Of a stretch of DNA of 46,466 bases, positions 25,592-33,712 are shown in pieces. Position 1 is the first letter of the stretch; each line of letters begins with the position of its first letter. Source of the stretch: Sphingobacteriaceae bacterium (GTDB lineage: Bacteria > Bacteroidota > Bacteroidia > UBA7662); assembly GCA_030682795.1 (NCBI GenBank), contig JAUXNJ010000002.1, positions 1 through 46,466 on the forward strand. Reading direction: 5' to 3'. A program made the position numbers and the translations under genes. The notes under the pieces were generated by a model. The model was not told the DNA's origin. It made no database searches and was given only the letters and a program-made list of their open reading frames with translations.

Positions 25592-26236
25592 ATGTTTAAA
25601 AAATTCGGATTACTCTTTTTGATGCTCGGCTTACCGGTAATTATTTACCTGGTTTATGTGAACATCCAAGAGAATAACTACCAAAAGCTTCCTGTCTACG
25701 GACCTAAGGAAGCTTTTTTTGTAACGGCAGGACAGAAGTATGCCGATACGGCCTATACCCGTCTTACAGTGCTCGAAAAGCAGGTAGAGAGACAAGCCAA
25801 CAAGGTATTGGTGGTGAGTTTTTTCAGACCAGGGGATCTTACCAATAACCGTCTGCGTTATCGTCAATTGGCCCGTGTAGAGGATGTTTTTAAGAACAAT
25901 CCGCTCATTTGGTTGTTGAATTTCCATACACAAACCGACAGTCTTTTACCGACCTACAGCAAGCCTTACGACAAGCGCATTACCTTTGAGGATGCCGCGC
26001 AAGTGAAGCTAATTGGAGAGCTCGAAAAGGCCTTGTTCGTGTACATGCCTGAGTGGAAAGCCCAGCATCCGGAAATGGATATACGCGATTTGAGTGTTTT
26101 GGTTGATAAGCAGCTGCGGGTACGGGGCTTTTATCAAACCAATTTGCGCAAGGAAACCGACCGGTTGATGGAAGACATTCGTACTTTGATTGTAGAGTAT
26201 GCCAATACCGAGCCTAAGCGCCGGGGACGGAAGTAA
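25592..26236 (+). CDS. Sco1-like protein lacking the copper-binding cysteines
   Basis: Protein of 214 residues with an N-terminal membrane anchor (about 5-23) and a thioredoxin-like domain. The framework resembles Sco1/SenC copper chaperones: NKVLVVSFF as the first core strand, a later VDKQLRVRGFYQTN (compare the Sco LxRGxYD segment), and a final RLMEDIRTLIVEY. In Sco proteins the core strand leads into CxxxC, which binds copper for CuA. Here that place reads RPGDLTNNR (about 79-87), and the protein has no cysteine at all. It sits where Sco is expected. I infer a degenerate Sco with a structural or assembly role. Confidence 0.7.
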   Translation: MFKKFGLLFLMLGLPVIIYLVYVNIQENNYQKLPVYGPKEAFFVTAGQKYADTAYTRLTVLEKQVERQANKVLVVSFFRPGDLTNNRLRYRQLARVEDVFKNNPLIWLLNFHTQTDSLLPTYSKPYDKRITFEDAAQVKLIGELEKALFVYMPEWKAQHPEMDIRDLSVLVDKQLRVRGFYQTNLRKETDRLMEDIRTLIVEYANTEPKRRGRK

Positions 26237-26263
26237 AATAACGGCTGTATAGCCAAGCGAGTC

Positions 26264-26788
26264 ATGAAAGAAAAAATTGCCCTCAGAACCATTTATATCG
26301 TTTCGGCCATCGTATTTGTGGCCGTGGTGATTTTGTTTAATCTCCCTAAGCAGGAGACCATCCCCGGTTTTGTACGTTTCTTGCCTAAGTTAAATGCGAT
26401 TATCAACGGTACTTGCAGTGTGTTGTTGGCCATCAGCTGGGTGATGATTGCCCGCAAACAAACGGCTTGGCACAAGCGCTTGAACTTCACAGCTTTTGGC
26501 TTGTCGGCTTTGTTTTTGGTGAGCTACATCATTTTCCACGCTTTTGGGGTGGAAACACGCTTTCCTGCCGACAATCCTAACCGTGGCATTTATCTGTTCA
26601 TTTTAATCAGCCATATCATTTTAGCTGCAACTGTTTTGCCTTTGGTGTTGTTGAGCTTTTATCGGGCACTTACTGGCCAAATAGAAGCGCACAAACGACT
26701 TACCCGTTGGGCCATGCCTATTTGGCTGTATGTGACCACCACTGGCGTGATTGTGTACCTCATGATTTCGCCTTATTATACCTTTTGA
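26264..26788 (+). CDS. DUF420 membrane protein (CtaM/YozB-like)
   Basis: Protein of 174 residues with five predicted helices, matching the DUF420 family. It has an N-terminal INGTCSVLLAISW segment and conserved histidines in AWHKRLN, FHAFG, ISHIILA and AHKRLTRWAMPIWLY. The Staphylococcus aureus homologue CtaM is required for active heme A-containing oxidase, so an assembly role here is reasonable. It lies 27 bp after the Sco-like gene. Confidence 0.88.
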   Translation: MKEKIALRTIYIVSAIVFVAVVILFNLPKQETIPGFVRFLPKLNAIINGTCSVLLAISWVMIARKQTAWHKRLNFTAFGLSALFLVSYIIFHAFGVETRFPADNPNRGIYLFILISHIILAATVLPLVLLSFYRALTGQIEAHKRLTRWAMPIWLYVTTTGVIVYLMISPYYTF

Positions 26789-26789
26789 G

Positions 26790-27020
26790 ATGAAAAAGTG
26801 GATGATGATTTTGGCCGTTGTGGTAGGGTTGACAGTTATTGGGGATGTAGCTTTGGCGCAGTGCCCTATGTGCAAGACTTCTTTGGAGGCCAACCGTAAG
26901 AACGATAAAAACCGCGTAGGCAACGGCATCAATAACGGTATTTTGTATTTGCTGGCCATGCCCTTTATTGCGGTAGGTTCGGTGGGTGCTATTTACGTGT
27001 ACCGTCAGCGGAAGGGTTAA
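26790..27020 (+). CDS. Small membrane protein with CPMC motif
   Basis: Protein of 76 residues: a signal-peptide-like first helix (about 4-23, ending VALAQ), then CPMC at 25-28 (AQCPMCKTSLEANRK), a polar stretch, and a C-terminal membrane helix (about 50-70). The CPMC pair would face the periplasm. It lies one base after the DUF420 stop inside the oxidase operon. The CxxC might handle copper or thiols for CuA loading, which the upstream Sco-like protein appears unable to do. That is inference. Confidence 0.75.
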   Translation: MKKWMMILAVVVGLTVIGDVALAQCPMCKTSLEANRKNDKNRVGNGINNGILYLLAMPFIAVGSVGAIYVYRQRKG

Positions 27021-27021
27021 G

Positions 27022-27396
27022 ATGGCAAAAGTCCCCCTCAAAACCGCCCTGGCCGAGTGCCGCTGTCCGCAGTGCCGCACTGGTGCCATGTTTAAGTACC
27101 CAGCTTTACATCTTCACAAAGCCACGGCCATGCACGAAACTTGTCCCCATTGCGGCTTCAAGTTTGAAATTGAGCCTGGTTTTTTCTGGGGTGCCATGTA
27201 CATCAGCTATGCCTTTGGAGTGGCCATTTCGGTGATTTTTGGCGTTTTGGCCAATTACCTGTTCAACGACCCTGAAATATGGGTGTACATGGTCATGATT
27301 TTTACGCCGCTGTTGTTGGTATCGCCCTTGAGCATGCGCTACAGCAGGGTGTTGATGCTGTACTTCTTCGGAGAGGTGAGCTATCGTCCGGAATAA
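27022..27396 (+). CDS. DUF983 membrane protein with two CxxC pairs
   Basis: Protein of 124 residues. The N-terminus carries two CxxC pairs (CRCPQCRTG and CPHCGF), forming a small zinc-ribbon-like module in the cytoplasm, followed by two membrane helices (about 51-73 and 82-103). This is the DUF983 pattern, often found near oxidase genes. I choose the ATG at 27022, one base after the CPMC gene stop, because the frame upstream runs through that gene. Last gene of the oxidase operon. Confidence 0.85.
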   Translation: MAKVPLKTALAECRCPQCRTGAMFKYPALHLHKATAMHETCPHCGFKFEIEPGFFWGAMYISYAFGVAISVIFGVLANYLFNDPEIWVYMVMIFTPLLLVSPLSMRYSRVLMLYFFGEVSYRPE

Positions 27397-27455
27397 GACA
27401 TTTTCCGGATATCAGCTGTTTTTGCTGGTTGTTTTATTGCCTTAGTTTTATCAGA

Positions 27456-28031
27456 TTACTTTTGGCTTTTCCCGCTGATGATGCGCGAAATGATACCAGG
27501 TGATTTGGTGAAATCGGCTAAAAGCACCCCACCAATGTGCAAAATCATATAGCCCACGAGGTAATAGATGGAGAGTTCATGGATCTCTTCCATGGGAGCT
27601 TTGATGGATTTAGGGCCGAATTCGATGAGCAGACCGGTGGTTAGCGAGACCGCCACGAGCGCGTAAAAAATCAAATAAATGCTGTATTGGATTTTGGTTT
27701 GACGATCGAGTTGGGCGTTAAACGGACTGCTAAAGGGCATCTTGCCAAACAGCGGCAGCAGCATCCGCAAGCTGTACAAGCCAGTGAGGGCATAGCCTAA
27801 GTAGATGTGCCACTGCCACATGGGCTTGCGAATTTTTTTAGCCAGGAGGATGGCATCGTCTTGCGATAGCGCCACCCCTTTTTCGCCTAAGAAGTCCTGA
27901 ATAATGGCCGCCACATGATTTTTCTCGAGCCAGGTGAGGCGTAAAAAAATGGTGAACAGCAACAAAATCATACAAATGGCAATGGACCAGTGTAGGATAC
28001 GATAGAGGGCGGTGTAAGGACGGTATTGCAT
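27456..28031 (-). CDS. Cytochrome b561-family membrane protein
   Basis: Protein of 191 residues with four membrane helices and histidines placed for two b hemes: His14 (RILHW), His75 (WQWHIYLGY), His151 (EIHELSIYY) and His165 (LHIGGV). This fits the bacterial cytochrome b561 / Ni-Fe hydrogenase cytochrome b fold, which moves electrons between quinol and a periplasmic or cytoplasmic partner. No partner gene lies beside it. It faces the oxidase operon tail to tail. Confidence 0.88.
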   Translation of the reverse strand: MQYRPYTALYRILHWSIAICMILLLFTIFLRLTWLEKNHVAAIIQDFLGEKGVALSQDDAILLAKKIRKPMWQWHIYLGYALTGLYSLRMLLPLFGKMPFSSPFNAQLDRQTKIQYSIYLIFYALVAVSLTTGLLIEFGPKSIKAPMEEIHELSIYYLVGYMILHIGGVLLADFTKSPGIISRIISGKSQK

Positions 28032-28123
28032 AGGGCTGTAATCGTATGCAAAGCTAATTAATATGTGTTGCGCTCTTTGGTATGGAGGTTTTTTTATTTG
28101 CTACGTGATTTTAAGCTGCGTCG

Positions 28124-29332
28124 TTAGATTTCGACGGGAAAAGGGTCGTTTATTCCTTTTTGTGCCTCAAAAAGCTTCATTTCATAGCTTTGCAGCAGAC
28201 ATTTCTCTAGCTCGGCTGTGATTTTTGTTTTTTCAAGGTCTTGTCCAATAAACACCAATTCGTTTTGCCGGTCACCCCATTGTTTGCTCCATTTACCTTC
28301 GATATAGGCTTGGTTTTCGACAAAGGCTGGGTACTGAATGCGGTCTTTGTAGGGCATGCTGCACCACCAAACGCCAGCTTTTTCGAGTCGGGAAGAGCCG
28401 CCAGCCTGTGAAAAGTTGAGTGCGTCGTTCGGACGGGAGGCCAGCCAAAACAGTCCTTTAGCCCGCAGGATGTTATTGGGATATTGCGTTTGTAAGTAAT
28501 TCCAGAAGCGTTCAGGATGGAAGGGGCGTTGGTCGCGAAATACGAAGGAGCCAATGCCGTACTCCTCAGTTTCGGGGGTATGGCCATCTGCTTCGAGCTC
28601 TTTTTGCCAACCTGCTGAATTTTGAGCTTCTTCAAAATCGAACAAACCAGTGTTGAGCAGCTCGTGTGGCGCTACTTTGCCAAATTGGGAGGCAATGATT
28701 TTAGCACCGGGATTCAGTTTATGGATGGCGGCTTGCAGCACACCAACCACTTCTGCTGGCACCAAATCGGTTTTGTTGAGGATGATGACGTTGGCAAACT
28801 CAATTTGGTCGGTGAGCAGATTCACAATGGTGCGGTAATCGCCTTCCATATCGGTGAGCTGGCGGTCTACCAAACGTTCGGCACTGCCAAAATCATTGAA
28901 AAAATTGAAGCAATCTACCACCGTTACCATGGTGTCGATGTAACTGAAGCGGGATAGGTCGATGCCTTTTTCTTCATCTACAAAAGAAAAAGTTTGCGCT
29001 ACAGGTACGGGTTCGCTGATGCCGGTGCTTTCGATGAGCAGGTAGTCGAACCGACCTTCGTTCGCTAGTTTTTCGACTTCAATCATGAGGTCTTCGCGCA
29101 AAGTACAGCAAATACAACCGTTACTCATCTCCACCAGCTTTTCTTCGGTGCGGGAGAGGGTGTGTTGCTCGGATACGAGGCGGGCGTCTACATTCACTTC
29201 GCTCATGTCGTTTACAATGACGGCTACTTTGAGCCCTTCTTTGTTGTGTAGGATGTGGTTGAGCAGGGTGGTTTTGCCCGCGCCTAGGAAACCGCTGAGT
29301 ACGGTGACGGGTAGTTTGCTGTTGTTTTTCAT
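28124..29332 (-). CDS. COG0523 G3E GTPase (CobW/ZNG1-type metal chaperone)
   Basis: GTPase of 402 residues. The P-loop GFLGAGKTT is at 14-22, the metal-binding CICC at 73-76 ([11 protein letters not shown]), then ESTGISEP and NKTD for Mg2+ and guanine, and a C-terminal CobW_C domain (about 255-400). Members with CxCC hand zinc or a related metal to client enzymes, often in zinc starvation. The start at 29332 is fixed by a promoter just upstream that overlaps the earlier frame. A Fur-family-like palindrome covers the -33 region, which favours zinc control. It is not near cobalamin genes, so a cobW role is unlikely. Confidence 0.9.
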   Translation of the reverse strand: MKNNSKLPVTVLSGFLGAGKTTLLNHILHNKEGLKVAVIVNDMSEVNVDARLVSEQHTLSRTEEKLVEMSNGCICCTLREDLMIEVEKLANEGRFDYLLIESTGISEPVPVAQTFSFVDEEKGIDLSRFSYIDTMVTVVDCFNFFNDFGSAERLVDRQLTDMEGDYRTIVNLLTDQIEFANVIILNKTDLVPAEVVGVLQAAIHKLNPGAKIIASQFGKVAPHELLNTGLFDFEEAQNSAGWQKELEADGHTPETEEYGIGSFVFRDQRPFHPERFWNYLQTQYPNNILRAKGLFWLASRPNDALNFSQAGGSSRLEKAGVWWCSMPYKDRIQYPAFVENQAYIEGKWSKQWGDRQNELVFIGQDLEKTKITAELEKCLLQSYEMKLFEAQKGINDPFPVEI

Positions 29333-29373
29333 GCCTATGTTAGCCACATGCAGTTTTAGATACTGTGGGCGAA

Positions 29374-29403
29374 CAAAGGTAAAGTAAATTTTCAATTATG
29401 CAA
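29374..29403 (-). promoter_or_regulatory. Promoter of the COG0523 gene
   Basis: On the minus strand TACCTTTG (29381-29374) matches TAnnTTTG, and a TTG (29403-29401) lies exactly 19 bp upstream, the usual Bacteroidota spacing. It is the best full promoter in the window. Confidence 0.7.
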
Positions 29404-29413
29404 CATTGTTGCA
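29399..29413 (-). promoter_or_regulatory. 7-1-7 palindrome on the COG0523 promoter (candidate Zur/Fur-family operator)
   Basis: TGCAACATTGTTGCA is a perfect 7-1-7 inverted repeat, the layout bound by Fur-family regulators. A second, overlapping perfect repeat CAACATTG-TTG-CAATGTTG covers 29401-29419. The site sits on the -33 element, so binding would block transcription. Zur commonly controls COG0523 genes. Confidence 0.5.
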
Positions 29414-29443
29414 ATGTTGGCTTTGAGCTTGAAGGATGTTTGT

Positions 29444-30229
29444 TTATTGCGGCAGCTTTTTGATTTTAGCCTGACTGGCGGCATCGAGCATGGGCCACAG
29501 TTCGGCGTTGTGGTTGTTTACGTAGAGGAAGTGGATGTTTTTGTCGGGATACTGCTTTTGGTAGTTGCGCATGCTCTTGAGGAGCTTGCGAGAAGGACGA
29601 ATCATGAAGTCGTTCCACATAAGAATGGCGTAATAATCGGCTTTGGGTAGGGTTTGTAAGGAGCCGCTAGCCGGAGAAAGGGGCAGCAAATGGGGCAAGA
29701 AGAAGTCCATCGGCAGTAAAAAGTCGTTCAGCTGGGCGATGTCGTTGGCTGGAGGAAATTGGTCGAAACTGCCCGCCACATTCCAGCGCATGGGGATGGG
29801 CGGGTCGAGGTAGCAGTTCACGAGTTTGAAAAGGGGGGTGCCTTTGGCATCGTAAAAACGAATTTGAACAGGCTGCAAATCGTCGTTGAGGCCTTTGCGG
29901 AGGCGCTTTTGCTGTAGACTGTCGGTAGCGGTTTTTGGCAAACTGCCGTAGCCTGTGCGGTAAAAGGCGATGGTTGCTTTATAAAACGAGGCGGTATCGA
30001 GCACATACGACTGTGCGGCAGGTAGCTTTTGACGCTTGAAGTCGCGTTGTACTTGCTCGCTGCTTTTCCAGGAGGGCGTGCTGTCTACCCCCAGTAATAC
30101 GCGATAGGCGATGGAACAGCCGCTGGCGGTGAACAAAATGAAAATGGCAAGTAAGCCTTTTAGTAAGTTGAACCGCTGAAGTTTGGATGGATGCAGATTC
30201 CTTGCCGTTGGTGTGTCGTTCTTATGCAT
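29444..30229 (-). CDS. Predicted lipoprotein, possibly thioredoxin-like
   Basis: Protein of 261 residues with a membrane segment and lipobox TASGC (Cys38), so probably lipid-anchored. The C-terminal part (YYAILMWNDFMIRPSRKL, then a helix and NIHFLYVNNHNAEL) resembles the core of a thioredoxin-like fold (strand, CxxC site, helix, strand), but the cysteine positions hold other residues. I do not recognise the family. It lies 68 bp after the acetolactate decarboxylase gene on the same strand and may share its transcript. Confidence 0.7.
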   Translation of the reverse strand: MHKNDTPTARNLHPSKLQRFNLLKGLLAIFILFTASGCSIAYRVLLGVDSTPSWKSSEQVQRDFKRQKLPAAQSYVLDTASFYKATIAFYRTGYGSLPKTATDSLQQKRLRKGLNDDLQPVQIRFYDAKGTPLFKLVNCYLDPPIPMRWNVAGSFDQFPPANDIAQLNDFLLPMDFFLPHLLPLSPASGSLQTLPKADYYAILMWNDFMIRPSRKLLKSMRNYQKQYPDKNIHFLYVNNHNAELWPMLDAASQAKIKKLPQ

Positions 30230-30297
30230 AGAGCATATTCGTCATTTTTTGGCGCTTATCCAAGAGGAAGTATCTTGGAATGCACAACTAGCCAGGC

Positions 30298-31059
30298 TCA
30301 AAGACTCAGCGGCAAAAACAGCCGTACTGTTCCTGGCGAGAAGCGCACCGCATCTACATGCCCCATTTTTTGGCGGTCTTTGGTGATGAGGTGCAGGTGT
30401 AGGAAGGTGTCGTGGTGGGTAAAGACGGCTTGGTGCTCGGTGGAGAAAAAGCCTAAGATTTCAACTTCTTCTTGCTCTAATGCATAATTGCGCTGACCGC
30501 GGTGGGCTTGCTCGGGCGAGCTTACCTTGCTGCCTTTGGGCAGGTTAACGATGTGGATGGTGGCGCTACTTACGCTGCCTTCAAGTTTAAAAAAGAAAGG
30601 ACGTAGCGGCGACTGTCTTTGTGCTTGCAGCCATCGCTCAAGTTCCTCTAAGGTTACGATGCTGTCGGGCAGCGGCTGCTCCTCCCATTCCGCAATGTGA
30701 CTGTAACCAAAAAAGGGAGCTTCTAGCGCAAACGTTTCTTCTACCAATATGCCACCTTGGCGGGTCACGCTCGCTTTGTACGCCTTACCGTCGAGTACTA
30801 AGATTTCACCAGAAAGGTAAGCCAGCGGCCCTAATCCATACAAATGCATTTGTGGGAAAAGGGTATCGAGCCTGATTTTACCCTGTAGCTGGCCTTTCCA
30901 CATCACATCTTTCATTTGGCCTATGATGTTGACCTGTGGCGTTACGCCCGAGGCTTGAGCCAAGGTATCAATGGGGTTAACCAGGTTGAAGGCAAAGGAC
31001 AAAAGACCGAGGCAAAAGCAACTTAGTTTGCGGTTGAAGTGCAGTTGAGGCATGTACAA
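30298..31059 (-). CDS. Acetolactate decarboxylase with signal peptide
   Basis: AlsD/BudA family, 253 residues; the enzyme turns acetolactate into acetoin. The zinc site is visible as HLH (His221, His223) and His234 in KDRQKMGHVD, with the same 11-residue spacing as in the known enzymes. LSGEILVLDGKAY (Glu85) matches the conserved acidic motif near the active site. Unlike typical cytoplasmic AlsD, residues 1-36 look like a signal peptide (hydrophobic LSCFCLGLLSFAF, cleavage near LAQA). Acetolactate synthase is not beside it. A start two codons later (31053) is equally possible. Confidence 0.85.
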   Translation of the reverse strand: MYMPQLHFNRKLSCFCLGLLSFAFNLVNPIDTLAQASGVTPQVNIIGQMKDVMWKGQLQGKIRLDTLFPQMHLYGLGPLAYLSGEILVLDGKAYKASVTRQGGILVEETFALEAPFFGYSHIAEWEEQPLPDSIVTLEELERWLQAQRQSPLRPFFFKLEGSVSSATIHIVNLPKGSKVSSPEQAHRGQRNYALEQEEVEILGFFSTEHQAVFTHHDTFLHLHLITKDRQKMGHVDAVRFSPGTVRLFLPLSL

Positions 31060-31113
31060 AACTAAAGCATTGGCTCCATAATCGCAATATGAGGGTCAAT
31101 TGGCCGCAATTTG

Positions 31114-31154
31114 AAAAAAAAGCGGCCGCCTGCATGGGAGCTTAGGCGGCCGCT
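31114..31154 (-). terminator. Rho-independent terminator after the 31.2-31.9 kb lipoprotein gene
   Basis: AGCGGCCGCCT (31121-31131) and AGGCGGCCGCT (31144-31154) form a perfect 11-bp GC-rich stem with a 12-nt loop. On the minus strand it is followed by a seven-T tract (31120-31114). It lies 40 bp after the lipoprotein stop. Confidence 0.93.
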
Positions 31155-31194
31155 AGTGGGTTGAGGGTTGAAATAGCCTTGCAGGCTTAGTGCA

Positions 31195-31920
31195 TTAGGG
31201 TTGGATGCTGAGTGTATTGCTGATGTCCTGACTGCGGATCATGAGGGAGGTTGACAGTGCCGCCAGCGCCAAGCGGTGCTCTTCGCTGAGGCCTTTGCGG
31301 ATCCAAACTTTTCCGGCGTTGAACACTTGTACGGCCCCAATCGATTTGTTTTCCTGAATATACTCAAAGCCGAGGTTGTCTAAATTCCACACCTTGCGGT
31401 CGTCGAGTTGGGTGATGCCCTGTATGTCGGCTTCGAGACCAGGCCCTTTGATGAAGCCATGGGTGCGGCGAAAACGGGTGTTGGCTTCGGGGTTATACAC
31501 CACAAAGTCGTAGTGATGGCCCGTGGCGGGGAGATAAATGGTGCCCGCGAAGTAGAATTTATAGTCGATCGGAATGCCGAAAAACTCCCCCAATACGGGT
31601 AGTTCCTTATTGGTGAATTTGCTAATGGCGAAAACCTCTGCGGTAGTACCCTGCTCGTTGAATTGGTTGAAGGAAAGCTTCTCGCTGGCACCTTCAAAAC
31701 GGATGAAGAAGGGGATGTTGTAACGTTTTACCCAGCCACGTTTTACGCGGTCGGTGCGGAACTCGCCATAGCTCACTTTTTGGTTGAGCATATTGCCTTG
31801 ACGACCTTTTACGGGCATTTGTTGGGCCTCGTCCCGCATGTCTTGGTCGATTTTGATGTTGTAGTCTTTGCAAGCCACTGCGCCTAGCGCCAGCAGCAGT
31901 ACTAATAGGGATTTATGCAT
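31195..31920 (-). CDS. Lipoprotein of unknown function
   Basis: Protein of 241 residues with a lipid-type signal (MHKSLLVLLLALGAVACKDYN, Cys17). The rest is mostly predicted beta strands with many aromatic residues and no cysteines or motifs that I recognise. Start at 31920 is preferred because the earlier ATG at 31938 adds six polar residues ahead of the signal. It is a single-gene unit ended by a strong terminator. Confidence 0.75.
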   Translation of the reverse strand: MHKSLLVLLLALGAVACKDYNIKIDQDMRDEAQQMPVKGRQGNMLNQKVSYGEFRTDRVKRGWVKRYNIPFFIRFEGASEKLSFNQFNEQGTTAEVFAISKFTNKELPVLGEFFGIPIDYKFYFAGTIYLPATGHHYDFVVYNPEANTRFRRTHGFIKGPGLEADIQGITQLDDRKVWNLDNLGFEYIQENKSIGAVQVFNAGKVWIRKGLSEEHRLALAALSTSLMIRSQDISNTLSIQP

Positions 31921-32272
31921 GGAATGAGTTGATTTCACACCTGCTTTTAGGTAAATATCGTGCCAAAAAAGTTGGGTTAGGGGTTCTTTTTTTAGACAAA
32001 ACGCGACAATACCTTGCCTTCTAGTAACAACCCAGCCAAGCGAAGCAGACTATTGGCTTGGGTGTCGTTAAACGCTTGTGGTTATTGCAATGGCGTACAG
32101 CGAAATAGTCGATTTCTGTAATTAATAGCCATCATAGTATAACATTAACAATGTGTTTTGCAGCTAGATTTACTTAAACGCTGCGAAAGCGCCCTTATAG
32201 CTAAGCTAGTCAAACCGTGCATTCGCTTTTGAGATGATTCGCAGCTAATATCCCTCAATTAAAAATGTACTC
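31921..32272. other. Divergent intergenic region
   Basis: About 350 bp between the lipoprotein gene and the cupin-fusion gene. No coding frame, clear promoter box or strong hairpin is evident. The AT-rich part at 32120-32180 is the likeliest promoter area. Confidence 0.5.
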
Positions 32273-33013
32273 ATGACCCATACCCCCTTAGCCGAAAGTT
32301 ACGGCACCCTTTCTGAAACCATCAATGCCCTGGTACTATTGGGCTATACGCACGATTTTAATGTGCACCAAGACAGCCTTTTCTGCCACCAATCGAACAG
32401 CGTTTTGCAGCCAGCCGATTTTCAAATCGACAAGGTCTACCGCTTTGAAGGAGCCAGCAATCCCGACGATCAGGCCATTCTCTATGCCATCTCTGCCTCT
32501 AAATCTGATTTCAAGGGCACGCTGGTGAATGGTTACGGTTTATCATCAGATGCCTACACCAATGAACTCATTGAAATGCTGCAGACACAGGATGTAACTG
32601 TTTTATTGGCCGATGCACCGAGCAGCAGTGCCAATGAAATTTTGGCGGGACAAGAACCAGCGGGTGTGCTGCGGCTCGACTTGGGAGAGGCCATTGAGCA
32701 GCTGAAAAGCGACGCCCTTTGGACCAAAGGCAACATCAACACCGCAACCCTGTACAAGAGCGACAGTCTGCGCATTGTGCTCATGGGCATGCAGGCGCAT
32801 GCGCAACTCAAGGCCCATAAATCGGATGGGGTAATCAGCGTGCAGCTCCTCAAAGGCAAAATCAATTTTATCACCGGCGAAAAGCAGGCGTTTTTAGAGA
32901 GCGGACAAATGATTGTGCTGGGCCCTGAGATTTTACACAGCGTGATTGCCCTCACAGAGTGTTTTTTCTTGCTCAGCATGGCCACGAATCCAAGCATTGC
33001 GAGGCTCAACTAA
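32273..33013 (+). CDS. Two-domain protein: PRPP-synthetase-like small domain plus cupin
   Basis: Protein of 246 residues. The first domain (about 8-105: SYGTLSETINALVLLGYTHDF, then DFQIDKVYRFEGASNPDD and AILYAIS) matches small Bacteroidota proteins often labelled phosphoribosylpyrophosphate synthetase without real homology to that enzyme. The C-terminal domain (about 155-240) is a cupin with RIVLMGMQAHAQLKAHKSDG and a late LHSV, giving possible metal ligands His176, His182 and His222. The cupin half recurs in the next gene. No signal peptide. Function unknown; the cupin may sense a small molecule. Confidence 0.75.
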   Translation: MTHTPLAESYGTLSETINALVLLGYTHDFNVHQDSLFCHQSNSVLQPADFQIDKVYRFEGASNPDDQAILYAISASKSDFKGTLVNGYGLSSDAYTNELIEMLQTQDVTVLLADAPSSSANEILAGQEPAGVLRLDLGEAIEQLKSDALWTKGNINTATLYKSDSLRIVLMGMQAHAQLKAHKSDGVISVQLLKGKINFITGEKQAFLESGQMIVLGPEILHSVIALTECFFLLSMATNPSIARLN

Positions 33014-33126
33014 GCTAGCAGTTGCCTGCTTGCCAAGCTCGGCCATTGCCGCGTGCCTACTGCCAATAGCTTGTTGTCAAATCATTTAATACCAATACAA
33101 TTCTTCCATCCTCTTAAACAAAAAAG

Positions 33127-33594
33127 ATGCATCGAATGACCCTATTCAATAGCTTGAGCAGCCGTCCGCCCACCCTCCTCCGTTTGGCAAATTGGATGCG
33201 CCCTGGTGATTACAGTACTTTGCTCGGCCAACTTGATCTGACTGCTGCCATTGGGCGCTATAAAAGCGAGCCGAATTGGTTGGCAGGGAAAAAGGAAGGG
33301 CTAGCCTTGCATGAAGCAGATGGAATACGCATTGTTTTGATGGGTTTACGGGCCAATGCCATGCTGGATGCGGGTCAAGTTGACTGTCCCCAAAGCGTAC
33401 GCGTGCTCGAAGGTAAAATCAGCTTCATCACCAACCAAAAGCAGATGATACTCGAAAAAGCGCAGGCCGTTGAACTAGAGGCCGATGTAAAGCACTATGT
33501 CGTGGCTTTGGAAGATAGTTTTTACCTGCTCATCATGATAATTAACAGTGCTGAAGAGAAGAAGCGCTGCCTACTCACCAAAATCGAGCTATAG
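33127..33594 (+). CDS. Cupin protein, paralogue of the preceding gene
   Basis: Protein of 155 residues whose residues 34-135 line up with the second half of the upstream gene product. GIRIVLMGLRANAML and VRVLEGKISFITNQKQMILEKAQAVEL match it without gaps over the core. Two candidate metal ligands are lost: His176 and His182 of the neighbour are Asn77 and Gly83 here, while the third His is kept (His123). It lacks the small first domain. It lies 113 bp after the neighbour. The start at 33127 is uncertain; ATG 33136 is close. Confidence 0.7.
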   Translation: MHRMTLFNSLSSRPPTLLRLANWMRPGDYSTLLGQLDLTAAIGRYKSEPNWLAGKKEGLALHEADGIRIVLMGLRANAMLDAGQVDCPQSVRVLEGKISFITNQKQMILEKAQAVELEADVKHYVVALEDSFYLLIMIINSAEEKKRCLLTKIEL

Positions 33595-33712
33595 GCAGGA
33601 CAAGGTTTGAGGAAGCTGATCAGTTTTGGCATGCAAAAAGCCCTGAACCAAGGTTAAGCTTTCTTCCTGTTACTGCGAACCGGCTTGAAGGGGGGGGTAA
33701 CGGTTCAGGCAT

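Noticed and set aside
27386-27425. Possible bidirectional terminator between DUF983 and cytochrome b561 genes
   Set aside because: The CCGGAA/TTCCGG stem has only 6 bp and no adjoining T tract.
28124-29332. Cobalamin-biosynthesis CobW assignment
   Set aside because: No cobalamin genes or B12 riboswitch are near; the CICC motif and operator fit the metal-chaperone COG0523 group better.
32273-32600. Phosphoribosylpyrophosphate synthetase
   Set aside because: The segment is about 100 residues and lacks the PRPP-binding loop; the label is a common carry-over for this small family.
33642-33709. CCTGAACC...GGTTCAGG inverted repeat and G8 run after the cupin genes
   Set aside because: The loop of about 52 nt is long and there is no T tract in either direction, so I do not call it a terminator.
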